A DNA stretch of 40,554 nucleotides from Oceanobacillus damuensis (GCF_001618145.1 NZ_LQNF01000034.1:1-40554); one strand, 5' to 3'; positions 7,185 through 14,821 are shown, counted from the first letter of the stretch. A program made the numbers and translations. Notes: generated by a model not told the origin, from the sequence alone.

Positions 7185-7700
7185 TTATAAAAATTGGCGC
7201 CACTTCTCTCCAATTTTATGACTAAGGAGAAATACTGGTATAAGAAAGACCATAACAATCATTGCACCAACAACAGAGTCCAAGGTTAGCATGTCAGTGT
7301 TGTAGAAGTGGAAGAAAAATAAACTATAATAGGGGATAATTAATAACAGTGATGTCAAGACTCCTGGAGTATAGCATCGTAAGTATAAAGCCTGTAATGG
7401 GTGAGTAAAAATGTTCAAGGCAAAAAGTAGATTTACCCCCAATAAGAAATAATAATGTTGTGTCATTACGGAAATCAATATTAATGCAGAGACAAAAAAA
7501 GAAAACACAAAAACTATGACAGCAAACTCAGAGGATGTAATCTCTTTATAATTATTAAGTTCCTTTTGTACAAACAAAGGTATCTTATCACGAACACGAG
7601 GATACGTTTTTTGAATCCATTTTTCAACCGTTATAATTTCTTCCAAGTTGTGAAGCATAAATATGATTAAGAAAGACAAAATCCATATACTTATATCCAT
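7185..7700 (-). CDS. HXXEE-domain membrane protein
   Basis: 171 aa with about five hydrophobic segments. The first span contains MLHNLEE, the defining HxxEE motif of the HXXEE family (function unknown, possibly metal-binding or enzymatic within the membrane). A second conserved-looking patch, NIFTHPLQALYLRCYTPG, has the family's internal His and a Pro-Gly turn. AGGGGAAT precedes the ATG. It lies directly upstream of the broken CPBP gene with no repeat between, so the two may form one transcript or unit. The 210 bp upstream (7701-7910) hold no gene or clear repeat that I can see. Confidence 0.75.
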   Translation of the reverse strand: MDISIWILSFLIIFMLHNLEEIITVEKWIQKTYPRVRDKIPLFVQKELNNYKEITSSEFAVIVFVFSFFVSALILISVMTQHYYFLLGVNLLFALNIFTHPLQALYLRCYTPGVLTSLLLIIPYYSLFFFHFYNTDMLTLDSVVGAMIVMVFLIPVFLLSHKIGEKWRQFL

Positions 7701-7910
7701 TTTTATTCCCCTTTGTAAACAACCTTCTTTTATACGTCTAACAATTGCTTTACATTTCCCAACATTGAATATGCCACACTAATTCTAACTGGGTTTCAAA
7801 TCTCAATAGAAATGATGAATACATCTTGATTTGTTTATTATCTTACTTTCATTACTACTTTTTTCTAATCTAGAATTCTGATCATGAAATTTTATTTCGT
7901 TTGTCTTTTT

Positions 7911-8449
7911 CTACACCGTACGTTTAGAGAAAACCGCATTACTAAAACTTATAATAAAATCGATAATTAAAATCATCGACCAAAACTGAATTGTATGCAG
8001 TAAAACTTCAGTCTGTGAATGGTTATTAATATAAAGAACAATACCCATTAATATCCCACCACCAATTAACCAGGACAGCAAATGGCGGTACCAACCTTCT
8101 CGTTTTTTCCTTGCGTTTCCTTCCTACTTTTATTTTTGACAGGTTTTTCACCATCTCCAAATCGGTAATTAAAGTGTGCATCTGCCCATTTAATCATCTG
8201 ATGCCCAAAAGCTATACTTACCCCTATATAAATCGCAGCAATACCATGCATGGTAGAGGCAATGGCGCCGTTTGTTAAATCGTATACAGTCGCAATAAGC
8301 AATATAAAATCGACGATTGGTGTACAAAGGAGTAAAAACACACTTAGTTTCCTCTTTTTCAATACATATCTAGCAGACAGTCCAGCTAAAACAAACATCC
8401 AAAATCCGATTTCACAAGCTATGATTAACCAACCAATCAAAACAAACAC
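7911..8449 (-). CDS. Integral membrane protein with a -1 frame change at a slippery A-run
   Basis: The first frame gives 127 aa: three hydrophobic segments (from MFVLIGWLIIACEIGFWMF), then HFNYRFGDGEKPVKNKSRKE. It ends at a stop near 8066 after a poor tail (VGTAICCPG). In the -1 frame the sequence continues as REGWYRHLLSWLIGGGIL, with two more hydrophobic segments, and stops at 7911. This is clearly coding and completes the protein to about 178 aa. The switch point is a six-A run (T-run 8103-8108, plus strand) that reads A AAA AAC in the zero frame. The cause may be programmed -1 frameshifting, a one-base deletion or a homopolymer sequencing error. The gene is divergent from tetR and probably repressed by it. 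Confidence 0.7.
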
Positions 8450-8466
8450 TTCCTTTCCTTCACCTT

Positions 8467-8528
8467 ATTTAATACATTTGTATTAAATAATATCATAAAT
8501 TGTTTATGTAATACAAGTGTGTTAAAAT
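8467..8528. promoter_or_regulatory. TetR operator and divergent promoter region
   Basis: Operator 1 is a perfect inverted repeat, ATTTAATACA / TGTATTAAAT with a 2-bp centre (8467-8488). Operator 2 at 8509-8524 is TAATACA-AG-TGTGTTA with one mismatch. For tetR a promoter fits as TTGTTT (8499-8504) and TAAAAT (8523-8528), which puts the transcript start at about the ATG itself, at 8535. No Shine-Dalgarno is present, so the tetR mRNA is probably leaderless. Both operators would block both directions. Confidence 0.65.
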
Positions 8529-8534
8529 AAATGT

Positions 8535-9131
8535 ATGCCAAAAATAATTGATCATCATAAACGTAAGATCCGTATCGCAGAAGCTACATGGAAAGTCATT
8601 GTAGATGAGGGAATTGAAAAGGCATCTGTGAGAAAGATTGCCCAGACTGCTGGACTTTCAGTTGGTTCCTTAAGACACTATTTTTCATCCCAATCGGAAT
8701 TACTTCGATTTTCCATGGAGTTAGTTTCAGACCGGGTAATCCAACGTTTGAAATCAAGGGAATTTTCAGAAGATCGGGATCCGTTAGAGTTCGTGACAGA
8801 AGGTGTATTTGAAGTGCTCCCCATCGATGAAGAACGAAAGATAGAAATGGAGGTGTGGCTTGCTTTTTCGGCAAAAGTTCTTGTCGACTCTACGCTAAGT
8901 GAGCTGAGCAATAAAGTGTACGATAACATGCACCAAGGATTGAAAAATGTCATTCATGTCTTGCAATTATTACAATATGCAAAAGACGGACTTTGCCTCG
9001 AATTGGAAGTTAACCGGCTCCATGCGATAGTCGACGGAATGGCAATGCATCATTTATTAAATCCAGAACACTTTACAGAGGATGAAATGAAACAAACTTT
9101 AATATATCATCTTCAATCCCTTTGTAAATAA
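8535..9131 (+). CDS. TetR/AcrR-family repressor
   Basis: 198 aa and the only plus-strand gene of the window. Residues 10-56 form the TetR helix-turn-helix: RIAEATWKVIVDEGIEKASVRKIAQTAG, split here as RIAEATWKVIVDEG and IEKASVRKIAQTAG, then LSVGSLRHYFSSQSELLRF. The C-terminal helical domain has the usual ligand/dimer pattern and a YcdC/BetI-like ending (MAMHHLLNPEHF). It should repress itself and the divergent membrane protein via the two TAATACA palindromes between them. It is also convergent with the 57-aa gene, and a bidirectional terminator separates the two. Confidence 0.85.
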   Translation: MPKIIDHHKRKIRIAEATWKVIVDEGIEKASVRKIAQTAGLSVGSLRHYFSSQSELLRFSMELVSDRVIQRLKSREFSEDRDPLEFVTEGVFEVLPIDEERKIEMEVWLAFSAKVLVDSTLSELSNKVYDNMHQGLKNVIHVLQLLQYAKDGLCLELEVNRLHAIVDGMAMHHLLNPEHFTEDEMKQTLIYHLQSLCK

Positions 9132-9208
9132 ACTGTACAATACAAAAATGCAATATGACGATACTGTAAATATAATGAAATTCACCAAACAATGGATTCT
9201 AAACCAAT

Positions 9209-9268
9209 AAAAAGCTAATTATGCCTAATGACTAACTTACAATATCACAAAGGTATAATTAGCTTTTT
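9209..9268. terminator. Bidirectional terminator
   Basis: Perfect 14-bp inverted repeat AAAAAGCTAATTAT / ATAATTAGCTTTTT (9209-9222, 9255-9268) with a 32-bp spacer carrying further weak CC/GG pairing. It sits between the convergent tetR and 57-aa genes and touches the stop codon of the latter. Confidence 0.75.
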
Positions 9269-9441
9269 CAGTACTTTAGTTCTTCCACACGATAATCCGA
9301 ATTATCACTTGTAAATAAAAGAAACGAGTCTACCCTATAAAAAGAAGACTTCTTTTTATAATTCATTAATGTTGATTGATTACACCAGTCAAACCATTCA
9401 TCTCTTACCGGCGACCAGTAATATTCAAAGTATTTAACCAT
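9268..9441 (-). CDS. Hypothetical small aromatic-rich protein, 57 aa
   Basis: It is rich in Tyr, Trp and Phe (MVKYFEYYWSPVRDEWFDWCN), with a mixed polar C-terminal half. It has no membrane segment and one cysteine, so it is probably soluble. I chose the ATG at 9441 because CGGGGTG lies 6 nt before it; a GTG three codons upstream is also in frame. No family recognised. It is the first gene of the left array, between the head site at 9505-9532 and the terminator at 9209-9268. Confidence 0.5.
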   Translation of the reverse strand: MVKYFEYYWSPVRDEWFDWCNQSTLMNYKKKSSFYRVDSFLLFTSDNSDYRVEELKY

Positions 9442-9504
9442 TGTAAACACCCCGAAAATTAGCTAAATACATTATATTACGATGTAACTGCAACTTTTTT
9501 CTTT

Positions 9505-9547
9505 TTCAACTAAACTGCCTCGTTAGTTTAAGTGAAATTCTTCACAA
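9505..9547 (-). repeat. Head site of the left array (A-type loop)
   Basis: A single box with arm TTCAACTAA, loop ACTGCCTCG and arm TTAGTTTAAG, plus right flank GTGAAATTCTTCAC. The loop is that of box A, but the right arm and flank are those of box B. No GCACC partner is found to either side. It marks the junction with the recombination module. Confidence 0.65.
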
Positions 9548-9657
9548 TGTAGATATAATAAAAATTCTGTAAATTTAGTTTACACTAAACATCTGATTAC
9601 GTAAATGCTTTGTAAGACGTCGCAAACAGCTGACCTTTCTTGCTGAATTTACATAAA

Positions 9658-9691
9658 AAACACCGCACAGGTTAAATTCCATGCGGTGTTT
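9658..9691 (-). terminator. Terminator of the recombination operon
   Basis: Inverted repeat AAACACCGCA / TGCGGTGTTT spanning the last codons and stop of the nuclease gene. In gene direction it is followed by a T-rich stretch. The remaining gap up to the head site (9548-9657) has no gene; it contains a GTAAA...TTTAC repeat and nothing else I can name. Confidence 0.7.
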
Positions 9692-10388
9692 GCAAACAGT
9701 TGTTTTTAATACACTCCCAAGCAAAAGGACAATGACTACATAATCTAGATGGTTGAACTGGAAATAACTTTTCTATTTCGTCAGGAAGTATATCCAGCAA
9801 TTCCAGTTTTTCATAAATTTCTTTCGCAACCTTTATAGCCCACTTTCTAGCCTTCTCCATATCTTCATGGGTAAATAGGTGACTGCTTTCTTTCCCAAAT
9901 CGCAAAAAATAGTAGCTGCCCTTTATACTATCAGTTCCTTTTAATTGACTAATTGCCCATGAATAAAGAGCGATCTGTTTACTCTCCAGAACGTCGTAAG
10001 GTAATCGATTGGTCTTCCAATCGATGATGGAACCGTCTGGCTGGTACAAATCAATAAATCCTTGTATAACTGGGGAATCTTTTTCGTCTGATAAAGGTAA
10101 TTTAAAATAGATTTCAGTTTCTCCCATATTTGGCTGGATTGGTGCCCGTTTCACCAAATCTGAAATTTCTTTTTGACTTATACCTTCATGAAAACCAGCT
10201 TCCAAATACCCATTCAAAAGAGCTTCATCATGGGCTATGCCTTTAATTTTATCTTCGATTGCCTTATGCACCGCTTTCCCTAGTGCCAACGGTTGTGTTA
10301 TCGGCTCTTCTTTTCCAAGCACATATTTATTGTAGAATCTGTATGGACACTGTTCATACAGATTTAATCTTGAAAATGAAAAGATCAT
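9672..10388 (-). CDS. PD-(D/E)XK nuclease, Cas4/RecB-like with Fe-S cysteines
   Basis: 238 aa. It opens FSRLNLYEQCPYRFYNKYVLG, here FSRLNLYEQC plus PYRFYNKYVLG: the first Cys and the Q-C-P-Y start typical of RecB/Cas4-family exonucleases. The active site is GFIDLYQPDGSIIDWKTNR (D...DWK, about residues 134-150). The C-terminus has LCSHCPFAWEC, giving with the first Cys the four ligands of a 4Fe-4S cluster. It should degrade one DNA strand from an end to expose ssDNA for the RecT protein encoded three genes upstream. The start at 10388 has AAGGTGG 4 nt upstream. It is the last gene of the operon. Confidence 0.85.
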   Translation of the reverse strand: MIFSFSRLNLYEQCPYRFYNKYVLGKEEPITQPLALGKAVHKAIEDKIKGIAHDEALLNGYLEAGFHEGISQKEISDLVKRAPIQPNMGETEIYFKLPLSDEKDSPVIQGFIDLYQPDGSIIDWKTNRLPYDVLESKQIALYSWAISQLKGTDSIKGSYYFLRFGKESSHLFTHEDMEKARKWAIKVAKEIYEKLELLDILPDEIEKLFPVQPSRLCSHCPFAWECIKNNCLQTPHGI

Positions 10389-10477
10389 TGTCCCACCTTC
10401 TTTTAGATTGAAATAGAAAAGGAAGATGGACTGACTCATCCAATCTCCCTTTTAAACCCTCATGATTAGATCCTAAT

Positions 10478-10921
10478 CTAAAATGGCAAATCATTATCAT
10501 CAATATCCATCGGTTGAGTTTGACCGCCATATGGATTCTGCTGTTGCTGCTTTCTGGTGGAGGATTGCTGATGGTTGCCTTGTTGCTTGTTTCCTTGACC
10601 GGTTGTCTTCGTATCAAGGAATTCCACATTATCAGCGACCACTTCGGTAATGAACACTTGTTTGCCATCCTGCCCTTGGAATGATCGGGTTTGAATTCGT
10701 CCTGACACACCAACTTGCGACCCCTTTCTGCAGTATTAGGCAGTGTTTTCTGCCGGCTTTCTCCATACCTGAACCCGAATGAAATCTGCCTCACGCACAT
10801 TCTCCTTATTTGTAAATGGGCGATTCACCGCAAGAGTGAAACTAGCCACCGCGACTCCATTCTGTGTGTACTTCATCTCGACGTCCTTTGTCATTCTCCC
10901 GATCAATTGTACGTTATTCAT
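10478..10921 (-). pseudogene. ssb: Single-stranded DNA-binding protein with in-frame stop
   Basis: The frame starts [19 protein letters not shown] at 10921 (AAGGAGAG before the ATG) and follows canonical SSB OB-fold sequence to [13 protein letters not shown]. There a TAA at 10736-10738 interrupts it. The same frame continues YCRKGSQVGVSGRIQTRSFQ, then FITEVVADNVEFLDT and a Gln/Asn linker, ending with the acidic tip DIDDNDLPF that recruits partner proteins. Without the stop it would be 147 aa, normal for a Bacillus-type SSB. The stop lies in the middle of the OB fold, so neither half should fold alone. It may be a recent nonsense mutation, a sequencing error or an internally restarted gene. 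Confidence 0.8.
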
Positions 10922-10964
10922 ATTTAATGCTCTCCTTTGCTATTGATTTTATATTTTCAACTTG

Positions 10965-11741
10965 CTATACTGAATCAAGCAAAAATCTTTGTGTCGCACG
11001 TTCCTTTCGGGAATGTGCCTTTTTATTTTCTCTGTTAAAATAATCTGCATAAATCACATGAATGAGCAAATTCTCCAGTTCAAAGTCCATTGTTTTGATA
11101 CATGCCTTCCAAGCAATGCGCCCTATTTCTGTTCCTTCCATAGCCCATTCACTACTATCACTCTTAGGTTTTAGAAATTCATCTTGAATTCTTTCATACA
11201 TGTTAGGTACAGGTGAGTCCCAGCATATTTTAATGAACCATACAAGTAATTCCCTCTGTCTGTTTGGTTGGCCTTCCAGATGGGCGATACACATAAAAAG
11301 CGCATAATTAAGGGTTAATTCCTTCCGAACAAAATGTTTCCAATCCCGAAGGACTTCTTCTCTTTTCTCCCGAAAACCTTTAAATGATTTCCTTTTGTAT
11401 TCCTTCCAGCCGATAATTTCCAGCTGGTATGGGTCCAGTTCGTAAGCCAGGTGAACTGCTTTCTTTCGCTTTTTAAAGTACTTTTGTTTAACTTCACTGA
11501 AAGCTTTTCCACTTAATTTAACCTCGAAGTCTATCACTCCACCAGACTCTTTACAATACCAGCATTTATAGACGTTATCTTCTGTGTTCAGTGACAGATA
11601 ATATTTCTTTCGTTTCCCGGGATGTGAATCCGCTTTACAGAATGGACATTTACACAACGTTTCCCTTTTTCCAAACGATCTCGGATTGAATTGCAAATCA
11701 TATAATTGTGCAACATCCAAAATACTAGGCAACATCTTCAT
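10965..11741 (-). CDS. CHC2 zinc-finger primase-like protein
   Basis: About 258 aa. Residues about 28-65 carry a DNA-primase-type zinc ribbon: KCPFCKADSHPGK, then YYLSLNTEDNVYKCWYC and GGVIDF, i.e. CxxC...H...CxxC, like the CHC2 domain of DnaG. No TOPRIM active site (EGxxD, DxD) follows, so it is probably not a full primase; it may recognise DNA templates or assist another polymerase. The remainder is helical, with many Trp and Lys. The start ATG overlaps the stop of the RecT gene (TGATG), so the two are translationally coupled. It lies in the recT-primase-ssb-nuclease operon. Confidence 0.7.
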   Translation of the reverse strand: MKMLPSILDVAQLYDLQFNPRSFGKRETLCKCPFCKADSHPGKRKKYYLSLNTEDNVYKCWYCKESGGVIDFEVKLSGKAFSEVKQKYFKKRKKAVHLAYELDPYQLEIIGWKEYKRKSFKGFREKREEVLRDWKHFVRKELTLNYALFMCIAHLEGQPNRQRELLVWFIKICWDSPVPNMYERIQDEFLKPKSDSSEWAMEGTEIGRIAWKACIKTMDFELENLLIHVIYADYFNRENKKAHSRKERATQRFLLDSV

Positions 11742-12997
11742 CACCCTGCCTGTTTATTGGTTTTCACTACATCGACAAGAAACAGAAATCCGTTTTCTTT
11801 ATTCAAGGCAAGGGTAACGTTCGCTCCCTGACTGAAACCTTCTGCCTTCTTCATTGCTTCCTCTCCACGAGCGATAATAAGGACCGGTTCTCCTTTAATC
11901 GTTCCGGCAATCTTGGCAAACTTCCCGGAGGCCTTTTGTCCAAATTCCACTTTTTGAATTTCGACTTCATGAACTTGGTCTATCAAGTTTGGCTGTGGTT
12001 CTTCTTTTAAATTTTCTTGCTGTCTTTCCTTTTGGTTAGAATCCTGCTTATCTGTTTGGGATTCCGGTAACTGAAACTCTTTTAGAAAATAGAAGTTATT
12101 TTCTTCATAGAATGCCAGATTCAATGTTTTCCCTTCTGGAATCTGTTTCAGTGAATCAATGAGATTCTCCTGCTTTACCAGAATCTTGACTGTTTTTGCA
12201 TCCTTTTTATCCTGAACCGTCAGTAAACCATACGGAACATTTTTAGAGCTGGTTTTAATTTCGAATCCTTTAACAACCATCTCTTGAAACGGAGATAGCG
12301 TTTCATCTGTTGCTTGTTCTTCTATAACAGGTTGCTTGGTGGATTGGCCTTCGTTTGCATCTTGCTGTTGTTGAACAGGGTCATTTATTGGTCCTGCTTC
12401 CACATTTTTAATGGATTCATCCAGTCCAATTTCTTCCTGCGTATATAATCCACCTAATGGAAATTGGCGGCGCAACACGAATGTTTCGGCAATTTTAACA
12501 ATCATGGCACTGGGGAGAGTATCCCATACATTGGCATTGCCATATTTGGAATTTAACTTGCCACTGTTGGCGTTATAATACTCAGCAAAGTCAACAAATA
12601 CGGCTACCGCATTGTGTTTTTTATGCTTCATAATCGCATAAGCACCAATGATTTTGCCACGCTTGGTGCCAAATTTGTGTTTGACATCTCCTTCACTTGG
12701 AAGGAATTCAAACTCATCGCCTTCTTTGACGACATTCGCGTTTGGTGGTCCCACATAACCTGGTTGACTAGTTGCAACCCGCAACAGTCCGTCCCTTGTG
12801 GTGATAAACTGGGTTTTCGCACCACGCTTCGTTTCATAACGTTGGAATACGATGTCTCCTAATAATGGGTTTAAACCGAACGTTTCACACACTTCCACAA
12901 AATGCTGTGCTTCTTCTTTCGTTCCGTTGGCTGGTTCGATAAACCTGTTCCAGATCAGCGACTTTTCCTCATTTGAGAATTGGATACTTTTTTCCAT
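11741..12997 (-). CDS. RecT/Bet-family single-strand annealing recombinase
   Basis: 418 aa. Residues 1-200 match the RecT/Redbeta family: FVEVCETFGLNPLLGDIVFQ, TRDGLLRVATSQPGYVG, then NVWDTLPSAMIVKIAET and LRRQFPLGGLYTQEE. This domain anneals complementary single strands and works with a 5'-3' exonuclease, here probably the Cas4/RecB-like nuclease of the same operon. The C-terminal 200 residues are an unusual extension with a Gln/Glu-rich linker and two OB-like stretches (VKGFEIKTSSKNVPYGLL; VEIQKVEFGQKASGKFAK). A strong AAAGGAGAGG precedes the ATG, and a promoter plus a terminator-like hairpin lie within 110 bp upstream. Confidence 0.85.
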   Translation of the reverse strand: MEKSIQFSNEEKSLIWNRFIEPANGTKEEAQHFVEVCETFGLNPLLGDIVFQRYETKRGAKTQFITTRDGLLRVATSQPGYVGPPNANVVKEGDEFEFLPSEGDVKHKFGTKRGKIIGAYAIMKHKKHNAVAVFVDFAEYYNANSGKLNSKYGNANVWDTLPSAMIVKIAETFVLRRQFPLGGLYTQEEIGLDESIKNVEAGPINDPVQQQQDANEGQSTKQPVIEEQATDETLSPFQEMVVKGFEIKTSSKNVPYGLLTVQDKKDAKTVKILVKQENLIDSLKQIPEGKTLNLAFYEENNFYFLKEFQLPESQTDKQDSNQKERQQENLKEEPQPNLIDQVHEVEIQKVEFGQKASGKFAKIAGTIKGEPVLIIARGEEAMKKAEGFSQGANVTLALNKENGFLFLVDVVKTNKQAG

Positions 12998-13036
12998 TTA
13001 AAATCCTCTCCTTTTAAAGTTTTTGACACAAAAAAA

Positions 13037-13073
13037 CCGATTTCTCTTTAGGATGAGCCAAAGAAGCAATCGG
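13037..13073 (-). terminator. Terminator or attenuator before recT
   Basis: CCGATT/AATCGG stem with added CTTCTTT/AAAGAG pairing. In gene direction it is followed by seven T residues, about 40 nt before the recT start. It would stop transcripts coming from upstream; the promoter at 13075-13103 overlaps its edge. Confidence 0.65.
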
Positions 13074-13074
13074 A

Positions 13075-13103
13075 ATTTTATACACGTATACCTTTTGTGA
13101 CAA
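13075..13103 (-). promoter_or_regulatory. Putative promoter of the recT operon
   Basis: TTGTCA (13103-13098), 17-nt spacer, TAAAAT (13080-13075) on the minus strand. It lies between the IS element and recT, so the operon should survive the IS insertion. Confidence 0.5.
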
Positions 13104-13143
13104 TACTGTTTTGTTATGTCATTTCATCACCCCTTAAAATTTT

Positions 13144-14528
13144 GGTTCTAAGTCAAATGTTGGGGTGAGCGTCTAGCTCACTCCTGTTTTGTTAGGCGAC
13201 CCTTAAACCAATTTGTTTATACTGATGATGTAATAATACCTTTGCACGAAAACGGTCAAAGCGTTTGAATCCGAACGCATTACGTTTGATTACTTTCGTC
13301 TGGTTGTTAATCCCCTCAATATAGCCGTTATGTAGGCCAAAGGCAAAGCTATTCATGATTTCCTTCTGCCAGTTGCGGAAGGTTTCCGTTGCCCTTTCGA
13401 ACTCTCTCAACCCGGAAGCGTGGACGAGGTCATAAAACTGATGGAGATGCTCTTTCGTGTCAGTGAGGTCATCCGGTCCATTAACTTTTGCCAGTTCAAA
13501 CCATTTACAGTACGCCTCTTTTAGCTCATATGCCCGTTTGAGATCATTCGACAAATCCAAGTAACGATTCAGATACCATCGTTGCTTCTCTGACAGTTTC
13601 TCCTGCCGTTTATAGAAGACGTGTCGCATGCGCTTGCACTTCTTTCGATCATAGTCATGGAAGTCCCTCTGCACCCGAATTCGAACACGCTCCAGCGCCC
13701 AATAGATATATCGAGTGAAATGGAAGCGGTCTGCCACAATGATAGGGCGTCCAAGTGCTTCATCCACGGCTGCCTTGAACGAATGGCTCATATCCATGAC
13801 CACGATTTCCACCTTGTCTCCGTGTTCTCTCAGATAGTCTACCAGAGTATCCTTTTTTCGGTCCGGAAGAATCTCCAGCGGCCTGCGCTCCACCGGATCC
13901 GCAATAATGGTCTGATACTTTTCATTCCCGGCATCCCCCTTATATTCATCGATCGCAATGACCTTCGGCAGCTGTTGCGTTTCTTTCACCATCGAGGAAG
14001 TGATGCGATCAAAGCGACGAATCACTGTCGTTGGAGAAGTATCGAACCGGGAGGCAACATCACGGAAGCTCTTTCCATGAATCAGTTCCAAAGCTATCGC
14101 CTGATTGAATTCAATGGATTGCCTCTGATAACGGTTCACCAGTGTATTGGACTCATAAAACCGCTTGCCGCAGCCGGTACAGCGATATCGCCTCTTTCGA
14201 TAGAAAAGCTCTGCTCGTCTACCAAAGATGTGCTGATGCCGGATCTTCTGAATACGATAATCGTGAACCTTGCTGGTAAGCTCTCCGCATGCCGGACAGG
14301 AGTGGGCTTTCCGCTCCATCTCGATGGAAAGGGCGTAGGTACCGCCCTGGTCTTCTGCTTCTGTGATGACGACATCTTCAAATCCTGGCAGAGTTATGTT
14401 AAAATTCAATTGCACGCATCTCCTTTTTGTTTTTGTTTATTGGTCTAAACAAAGTGTAACAAAATCAGGAGGTTGCGTGTTTTTTATTGTCTGAATTTAA
14501 CCTCTACCCCAACATATATTTTAGAGCC
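13144..14528 (-). mobile_element. ISL3-family insertion sequence
   Basis: A complete 1385-bp element. The ends are imperfect inverted repeats starting GGTTCTAAGTCAAATG (left) and GGCTCTAAAATATATG (right, reverse complement), both continuing TTGGGGT. It is flanked by an exact 8-bp target duplication AAAATTTT (13136-13143 and 14529-14536), typical of ISL3 elements. It is more GC-rich than its neighbours. It inserted into the AT-rich gap upstream of recT, just beyond a terminator. Confidence 0.95.
13192..14415 (-). CDS. tnp: ISL3-family transposase
   Basis: 407 aa, full length for the family. The N-terminal zinc finger is CPACGELTSKVHDYR, then YRCTGCGKRF. A helix-turn-helix region follows (GKSFRDVASRFDTSPTTVIRRFD). 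The DDE catalytic domain starts at VIAIDEYKGD (first Asp), has the second Asp around VVMDMSHSFKAAVDEAL and the last Glu near GYIEGINNQTKVIKR, characteristic of ISL3. It cuts and rejoins the element's own ends. No frameshift is seen, so the element may be active. It is the only gene between the inverted repeats. Confidence 0.95.
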   Translation of the reverse strand: MQLNFNITLPGFEDVVITEAEDQGGTYALSIEMERKAHSCPACGELTSKVHDYRIQKIRHQHIFGRRAELFYRKRRYRCTGCGKRFYESNTLVNRYQRQSIEFNQAIALELIHGKSFRDVASRFDTSPTTVIRRFDRITSSMVKETQQLPKVIAIDEYKGDAGNEKYQTIIADPVERRPLEILPDRKKDTLVDYLREHGDKVEIVVMDMSHSFKAAVDEALGRPIIVADRFHFTRYIYWALERVRIRVQRDFHDYDRKKCKRMRHVFYKRQEKLSEKQRWYLNRYLDLSNDLKRAYELKEAYCKWFELAKVNGPDDLTDTKEHLHQFYDLVHASGLREFERATETFRNWQKEIMNSFAFGLHNGYIEGINNQTKVIKRNAFGFKRFDRFRAKVLLHHQYKQIGLRVA

Positions 14529-14544
14529 AAAATTTTGAATACAA

Positions 14545-14583
14545 AAAAGCCAATAAACTCCTCCATGGAATTCATTGGCTTTT
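14545..14583. terminator. Terminator beside the IS insertion point
   Basis: AAAAGCCAAT / ATTGGCTTTT (14545-14554, 14574-14583) with a 19-nt loop and T-runs on both sides. It would end a transcript from the promoter at 14.8 kb after about 240 nt. Confidence 0.75.
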
Positions 14584-14698
14584 AATTAACTGGAATATAA
14601 TTGACATATTAAACAGGTCATTTTTGGTGATAATCACACCCGTTCGCTTCCTCTATAACAAATTTTTGTAAAGGTTTGAACAATAGTCTTTTCTTAAT

Positions 14699-14742
14699 AA
14701 AAAAAGACCTTTGCGCCGAGTCTCCTTCATTAAATTTGAAGG
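14699..14742 (-). ncRNA. Structured untranslated leader, possible attenuator or small RNA
   Basis: In gene direction there are two consecutive hairpins: CCTTCA...TGAAGG (14724-14742), then AGAC...GTCT (14705-14723) followed by seven T residues. They lie about 45-85 nt after the predicted start of the 14.8-kb promoter. An ORF of 25 codons (MKETRRKGLFLLRK...) overlaps them but has no ribosome binding site. The region up to the terminator at 14545 contains no other gene, so the product may be a short noncoding RNA. Confidence 0.35.
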
Positions 14743-14792
14743 TATAACGACTTTCACCAAAAGATGACTAGAAAACAAAATATTACGTTTTC

Positions 14793-14821
14793 AGAATAGC
14801 AAATCTCTTAATTGGTGTCAA
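14793..14821 (-). promoter_or_regulatory. Strong sigma-A-type promoter
   Basis: TTGACA (14821-14816), 17-nt spacer, TATTCT (14798-14793) on the minus strand, the best promoter match that I see in the window. It points at the leader and the terminator at 14545, then the IS and the recT operon. Confidence 0.65.

Noticed and set aside
10354..10800. Long minus-strand frame overlapping ssb and the nuclease start
   Set aside because: It is out of frame with the clear SSB sequence and shows no family features.
14669..14730. 25-codon leader peptide (MKETRRKGL...)
   Set aside because: No ribosome binding site and it lies inside the hairpins, so I did not list it as a gene.
14699..14742. T-box or known riboswitch
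   Set aside because: The leader is short, with no T-box sequence and no recognisable aptamer. Only simple hairpins are visible.
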